This document shows, one piece after another, positions 59,798 through 64,000 of a stretch of DNA of 64,000 nucleotides. Made by a program: the position numbers and the translations under genes. Numbering within the stretch: the stretch's first letter is position 1; each line of letters begins with the position of its first letter. Origin of the DNA: Histomonas meleagridis (lineage: Eukaryota; Parabasalia; Tritrichomonadida; Dientamoebidae); assembly GCA_020186115.1 (NCBI GenBank), contig WSYJ01000177.1, positions 124,001 through 188,000 of the forward strand, read 5' to 3'. The notes beneath the pieces were generated by a model. The model was not told the origin of the DNA and did no database searches. It saw only the letters and a list, made by a program, of their open reading frames with translations.

Positions 59798-60294
59798 CTT
59801 TGGACTTCATAATAAATGAATAATGAATTTATTAATCCGTGATTATTAAAGGCATCTTTCATATTTTTTTGATAGCATGCTATCAACTTAAAGCTTTAAG
59901 TTAACAATGTATGAATTTTCTTGAAAACATTTGCAAAATTAATTGAACCCATAAATGTCATTCAACGATAGGATCAAATGAATGAATAATCATCGGATCA
60001 ATATTCAAAAACTGAATTTGAAAGAAACATGTTCTATCGTATCTCTATCGTTTGCTCGCTTATTCAAAAATAATTTTGGATGCGGAATAAATTTTCATCG
60101 GAAGAAAAATAAGCGACAAAGATCACATTTTAAGAAAATTATATTCTGGCACAAAGCTGATTTATAGCATGGAAAAAATAAAATAAAATACATGGGAAAG
60201 ACTTGGATGTCCTACAACTTCTAATTCTATTGTATATATTAACAGTCATAATATGAGAAAATGCCACAAAAAGGAACGTTTTTAAATCACTGAA
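59798..60294. other. Intergenic, no gene seen
   Basis: AT-rich single-copy DNA between the importin promoter and the right inverted-repeat arm. The 61-codon frame at 59982-60167 has no recognisable content. Confidence 0.45.
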
Positions 60295-60921
60295 AAATTC
60301 AAAAAATGTTCTTTTAAATAAGTTTAATAATTTTGAAAAAAAATCATGGAGAAAATTTAAAAATATTAAAAACTGTTAAAATATTTATTTATGATGAGCT
60401 GCTTCATCTCAAACCACCTTCATCTTTTAAAATTATGAAAATAAATTCATTATAACCATTAATTTTATTAATTAATTTATATATTGAGATTTTACATGTG
60501 CCACGATGATTATTTAAGCGAGTTATTCTTGATAATTATTATAATATTATTCTCAACAAAACATACATTTACTTGGTAATTTTTCTTGAATTAATTGAAC
60601 AATCTCAAATTTTTAATCTCATTGGTTCTTCATGTAAACAGTCGTTCTAAAATATTAAAAAAAGAATTATTTTTATTCCATCATTTTGGTTTTGTACAGA
60701 AAAGATATTTTAACTTCTTTATCTAAATATAAATCTGTTTTATGTGAGAGTTGTTTATTTAGCATGTGAATGATTGTTGTCTTTTGTAGCATGGCTTATG
60801 ACCAATTATACCACTTTTTGAGTAAGTGGTTGATGTTACATTGACAATGTGTGACGGTTGTAAAACCGATCCGAGACGTGCTTCCTTCAAAAAAGATTTT
60901 TTTTTACAAAAAATATTTTTT

Positions 60922-60971
60922 AATTCTCAGAAAACTTTTTGATAATAATTTTGTGTAACAACTTTTTCAAT
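60922..60971 (+). repeat. Left terminal inverted repeat (50 bp)
   Basis: Starts AATTCTCAGAAAAC and ends AACTTTTTCAAT; exact reverse complement of 61732-61781. Confidence 0.97.
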
Positions 60972-61079
60972 CTCATATTAAAAATTATATGGACAAATTT
61001 AAATTAAGTTTTAATTAAATTTTTACTGTAATTGCATCTCCAGCCTCAACCATTTGGATAGAAGTATAACGCTGATAGC

Positions 61080-61199
61080 ATGAATGTCTCTACATTATGT
61101 GATAGAACAGTTAGGAGAAAGTTTAAATTGCAACTTAAAAAAATTGGAGTGAATCCAGAGAGTTATTCCCCTTTTCTATGGTTACCAAAATTGAAAGAA
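61080..61199 (+). pseudogene. C-terminal-like tyrosine recombinase fragment, plus strand
   Basis: The frame from ATG 61080 reads STLCDRTVRRKFKLQLKKIG, then VNPESYSP, resembling the segment before the H-x-x-R box of eukaryotic tyrosine recombinases ('..FRRHLKRALKRIGVDPSLYSPHSLR'). It breaks off just there. The open frame runs to 61244, but from about 61200 it is antisense to the other fragment. It lies head-to-head with its own N-terminal half. Confidence 0.5.
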
Positions 61200-61718
61200 T
61201 TAAGTTATATAAATGAAGAATCTGCACGCCTCAGAAATTCGTAAAAAACCATAAATGCACAAACTTTCAATTGTCATAAGTTCTATTTCATTTTTTACAT
61301 TTTGATTAGTACTTTTTGCAAGTCTTATCATAAGTTGTATTGTGACATACTTTTTCGCATTTGGTAATGTATCCCCCTTCATTATTTATTCCAAGCCAAG
61401 CATGTACGACTTAAAATTATTTGTTTTCGTAAAATCATCTAAGTTATTTTTTCTTAAATAAGATACAACAGCTGAGACGAATGATTTAAGGTAGGAATAG
61501 GTTGTTTGAGGGTGTTGACTTCTATAAAATTTAAAAAAAGCACGTAATTTATTCTCAGTAATGGGATATGATTCGGGTGCATTAAAAATTTGATTCATTG
61601 TATTGTCATATGAACGCAACTTAGAATTATATGTTCTTTGTGTGTTTTCAGCAATCCTTTGTTGTTCAACAGATACATTAGCTTGAATTAAACTATTAAA
61701 ATCCATGTGGTAGCTCAT
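61200..61718 (-). pseudogene. N-terminal and box-I part of a tyrosine recombinase, minus strand
   Basis: Two frames in the same phase are separated by one TAA (61388-61386). The first 110 residues form a SAM-like DNA-binding domain (AENTQRTYNSKLRSYDN, KLRAFFKFYRSQHPQTTYSY). The second starts the catalytic domain (IELMTIESLCIYGFLRISEA), where R-I-S-E is the box-I motif with the first catalytic Arg. After it the reading frame stops at 61200. The other catalytic residues (K, HxxR, Tyr) are absent on this strand. Confidence 0.75.
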
Positions 61719-61731
61719 GGACCACTGGTCT

Positions 61732-61781
61732 ATTGAAAAAGTTGTTACACAAAATTATTATCAAAAAGTTTTCTGAGAATT
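61732..61781 (-). repeat. Right terminal inverted repeat (50 bp)
   Basis: Exact reverse complement of 60922-60971. Identity over 50 bp suggests recent activity or selection for terminal sequence. Confidence 0.97.
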
Positions 61782-61831
61782 CAATTATAGCTACACTTTT
61801 TGAGCTTCGCTCAAAAAAGGTCCGTATAATT

Positions 61832-62386
61832 TTAATATATTTCACATCCCTTGGATTTTTTTTCTTTTTTTGCGATGACAGCCCGAATTGCTAATTCGAA
61901 AACTTCGTTTACACTTGTGTATTTATCAACAGAGCATTCGATATAGCCATAAGCACCAATTTTTTCTTTCATTGCTTCCCCTTGTTGTCTTGTAATTATC
62001 TCTTCCGAAGAGATATTATCTATAAGGTCATTCTTCAAACCAGCTAGAATGTATGGTACTCCTTTGCAATATTCTCTAATGTCTTTTAGCCACATTTCAT
62101 CGACATTACGAAAAGATTCTGGAGAAAAGAGGGAAAAACATACGATTAAAACGTCTGCACCAGAATATGAAATTGGTCTGAGCCTATCATATTCTTCTTG
62201 ACCTGATGTGTCACATACATTTATCTTTATGTCATGCTTATTAAAATTAGTTTCAATTTGATAATTTTCAACTATTGTAACTTTACGTTTATTATAATCG
62301 TGGTTAAGCTCGTGATTTTTGTAGACATATGCCAGTTCAGTTTTACCAATGTCTTTGTCACCAATAACGACGCACTTTATGAGCAT
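61832..62386 (-). CDS. Rho/Rac-like small GTPase, right copy
   Basis: Same 184-residue protein as 55622-56176 from the equivalent ATG (62386-62384), identical in sequence. The mobile element begins only 2 bp after the TAA (61834-61832), so the 3' untranslated region and polyadenylation context differ completely from the left copy. The coding sequence is untouched, and both copies can be functional. The earlier in-frame ATG is at 62494. Confidence 0.88.
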   Translation of the reverse strand: MLIKCVVIGDKDIGKTELAYVYKNHELNHDYNKRKVTIVENYQIETNFNKHDIKINVCDTSGQEEYDRLRPISYSGADVLIVCFSLFSPESFRNVDEMWLKDIREYCKGVPYILAGLKNDLIDNISSEEIITRQQGEAMKEKIGAYGYIECSVDKYTSVNEVFELAIRAVIAKKEKKSKGCEIY

Positions 62387-62802
62387 TAATTGAATTGACA
62401 ATTTGTTTTTCATAAAAAACGGTTTATAGTATTTAAAATTTGTGAACTTATAGATGTTCGATGGAATGTGAGGTGTTGGCATTTTTTCCAACATTTTGAG
62501 TTATATAAAGTATACAAAATTTGTGATGAATTCACTTTCTCCACTTTTGAGTGAACTAATAATTATTTGTATAAGATGATTCAAAAAGTGAATTTTACAA
62601 CATATGATAGGAAATTTTATATGAGATCTATCAAAAGTGGACTTTGTACTGAATTTTACTCCACGCTTTGGGAACATGGAGTATATTTTTGTTTTTAACT
62701 TTTTTTCGCATTAAGTTCTGACTGAATATATTGCATTTAATTATTGTGATGTTTTAAGTTAAAAATAGTGCTTTTCTTTTTCAATCAAAATAATCTAGAT
62801 AA

Positions 62803-63300
62803 TTACTTAGATGAAATATTTAATGGTTTCCCATGAAGCGCTCTATTAATGTATCTGTTTCCAATAGTAAAAAGAAAAAATAGATTTGGATCAACTGGGT
62901 AATGAAAAACATCAGAACCAAATTGACCAGAAACTATTTGAGCTTCAAGTAATGGATTTTCTGAAAGAGTTTTCGCAATTTTATTGAGTTTCTTCTTTTT
63001 TTGTACCTTTTTGTAATTATAATTTGGATTTTTATTTTTAAACTCAGAAAATAATTCTGATGCTTTTTGCTTATATCGTTCTTTTTCATCATCATTCATT
63101 TCTTTCCATTTTTGACTGATTATTTTCGTAAGTTCAACATTTGATTTTCTTTCAAATTCTTCTGGAAGAGTTAATCGAAATTTTTCTGTAAATAAAAGAA
63201 ATGCATTTTTTTTTTTTTTTAATGAATGATCTTGAATTTCCCACGCTTCGTCACTTTGTTGTGTCCAATTTGAATTAGATAATTGTTCATTTTCTTCCAT
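62803..63300 (-). CDS. HMG-box protein, right copy (165 aa)
   Basis: The frame is open from ATG 63300-63298 to the stop at 62803, so this copy shows the full length: an N-terminal acidic segment, the HMG box, then a basic KKVQKKKKLNKIAK stretch and a hydrophobic C-terminal part (HYPVDPNLFFLFTIGNRYIN). At the start of the box the residues RRP of the left copy are replaced by KKK because the DNA there is a 15-base T run (63206-63220). Length is preserved, so the frame holds. The replacement removes conserved box residues and is suspicious as a consensus artefact. Confidence 0.75.
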   Translation of the reverse strand: MEENEQLSNSNWTQQSDEAWEIQDHSLKKKKNAFLLFTEKFRLTLPEEFERKSNVELTKIISQKWKEMNDDEKERYKQKASELFSEFKNKNPNYNYKKVQKKKKLNKIAKTLSENPLLEAQIVSGQFGSDVFHYPVDPNLFFLFTIGNRYINRALHGKPLNISSK

Positions 63301-63364
63301 TTTAAATTGTGTTTTAAAAAAAAAAAAAAAAAAAAAGTGGACCTTTTTTCTATCACAATACGTT

Positions 63365-64000
63365 ATGGAAGAGAAAGAAGAAGAAAACAAAGAAAAAATA
63401 TTAATAAGAAGAGATACTCACAATTCACGCACACGTTCAGTTTTATCACCTAGATATTCAAGTCCAAATAATGATGATTTTTCATTAAGTAAACCTCTTT
63501 TTCCATATCTTCCATCATTCTCACAAAAGACACGTAAAGAAAAATATTTTTTGTTCATGAAGGCATTTGAAGAAAAAACATTACAAATTCGAACCAAAGA
63601 ATTAAAGTCTTCTAATTCTCCAGTTGAACCCCTTCTTCCACCGGAAACGATTTCAGAAATATTAAACACACGTAATTCCTTATTTGAACGCGTTAAAGAA
63701 ACCGAAATTCGAAAAACGATTTCACGGTCTAAAACAGAGTCAGATCCCACACCTGCTAATTTTGTAAATAGTGAACAAATTCCAACATTTAATCCCCTTC
63801 AAAACACCAATTTTAATTCAAGAATATCACATCTCTCTAATTTCAAAATGATTGTTTCGTGTATTCTTATCCAACATCGAGTTTCAACTCGTCTTCAGCA
63901 ACTTTCTCAATATCTTAGTACAATATCAACAGATTTTTTTGAAACTCTTCAAAATTCTTCCTACGAAAAATCTGTTTTTAATTTTCATTCACTTCTTTCA
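63365..64000 (+). CDS. Unknown gene, right copy, intact to the window end (partial)
   Basis: From ATG 63365 the frame is open for 212 codons to the last base. It is the counterpart of 54642-54008 but lacks the first frameshift (CTCACAAAAGACACG here), showing the intact junction FSQKTRKEKYFLFMKAFEEK. Ser/Pro-rich N-terminus, then helical; no known domain recognised. The 3' end lies beyond the window. It is divergent from the HMG gene (64 bp between ATGs); the shared promoter contains a 21-base A run (63316-63336) where the left arm has two CCACTTTTT motifs. Confidence 0.65.
   Translation, partial: MEEKEEENKEKILIRRDTHNSRTRSVLSPRYSSPNNDDFSLSKPLFPYLPSFSQKTRKEKYFLFMKAFEEKTLQIRTKELKSSNSPVEPLLPPETISEILNTRNSLFERVKETEIRKTISRSKTESDPTPANFVNSEQIPTFNPLQNTNFNSRISHLSNFKMIVSCILIQHRVSTRLQQLSQYLSTISTDFFETLQNSSYEKSVFNFHSLLS

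Larger units (their letters stand above)
60925..61829. mobile_element. 905-bp insertion with 50-bp inverted repeats and a broken tyrosine recombinase
   Basis: Present in the right arm but absent at the matching point of the left arm (after the Rho-like stop), which gives an empty-site comparison. TTTTAAT flanks both ends (60918-60924 and 61830-61836) and occurs once in the empty site, so it is a candidate 7-bp target duplication. Just inside are perfect 50-bp inverted repeats (60922-60971 and 61732-61781). The right repeat is followed by 48 extra bases that include a stem-loop (TTTTTGAGC, TTC, GCTCAAAAA). The interior encodes N-terminal and box-I parts of a tyrosine recombinase on the minus strand and a C-terminal-like part on the plus strand, so this is a rearranged, non-autonomous copy. 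Confidence 0.85.
60295..64000 (-). repeat. Right arm of the large inverted repeat, interrupted by a 905-bp element
   Basis: Reverse complement of 54008-56796 plus the insertion at 60925-61829. It runs off the window end. Differences from the left arm are mostly single homopolymer indels, plus two places where non-homopolymer sequence is replaced by T or A (63206-63220 and 63316-63336). Confidence 0.95.

Noticed and set aside
1..64000. tRNA or rRNA genes
   Set aside because: No cloverleaf with A and B boxes or rRNA core sequence was recognised by eye; a tRNAscan or Infernal run would be decisive.

Overview
The window looks like nuclear DNA of a parabasalid (trichomonad) protist, most likely Tritrichomonas or a close relative. 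The evidence is: strongly AT-rich intergenic DNA; long genes without visible GT-AG introns; start codons a few bases after TCA(C/T)(T/A) initiator (Inr)-like motifs; a surface-protein family with BspA-type leucine-rich repeats; ankyrin proteins; and eukaryotic housekeeping genes (CapZ alpha, RPSA, TRAPPC8, importin beta). The genus is inferred and was not checked by a search.

Layout. 1-10.8 kb: minus-strand genes for a membrane-anchored GH13 amylase (cut by the window start), a secreted beta-helix-like protein and a 2791-residue talin-like protein. 11.9-14.8 kb: an ankyrin gene whose last ten repeats are each exactly 39 codons and are separated by 50-56 nt AT-rich spacers that break the frame and have no GT-AG ends. 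15.5-25.5 kb: CapZ alpha, a Q/N-rich protein with dozens of 15-16 residue repeats, an INCENP-like IN-box protein, a dead Ras gene and a NAK-like pseudokinase. 26-34.5 kb: an ankyrin relic carrying the same kind of spacer, a propeller-solenoid-HECT protein and a type I surface glycoprotein. 35-46 kb: two small unknown proteins, a GH15 glucoamylase packed 34 bp behind TRAPPC8, a small basic protein, and RPSA. 46.3-51.8 kb: two BspA-like genes sharing a near-identical 1.33 kb ectodomain block but with different tails. 51.9-64 kb: ankyrin and zinc-knuckle relics, then an inverted repeat of about 2.8 kb (unknown gene, HMG-box gene, Rho-like GTPase) flanking an importin-beta gene. The right arm is interrupted by a 905 bp element with 50 bp terminal inverted repeats and a broken tyrosine recombinase.

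The set combines actin-cytoskeleton and adhesion functions (talin-like, CapZ, Rho), traffic and transport (TRAPPC8, importin), extracellular starch/glycogen breakdown (GH13 and GH15) and surface display (BspA-like, type I glycoprotein, beta-helix). Many genes have a Myb-type YAACGG motif close upstream, often directly before an Inr-like TCA motif and a very short leader.

Many frame breaks lie in homopolymer runs and differ between otherwise identical copies, so some apparent pseudogenes may be sequencing or assembly errors. The strongest candidate for something undescribed is the spacer-interrupted ankyrin array at 13112-14699.
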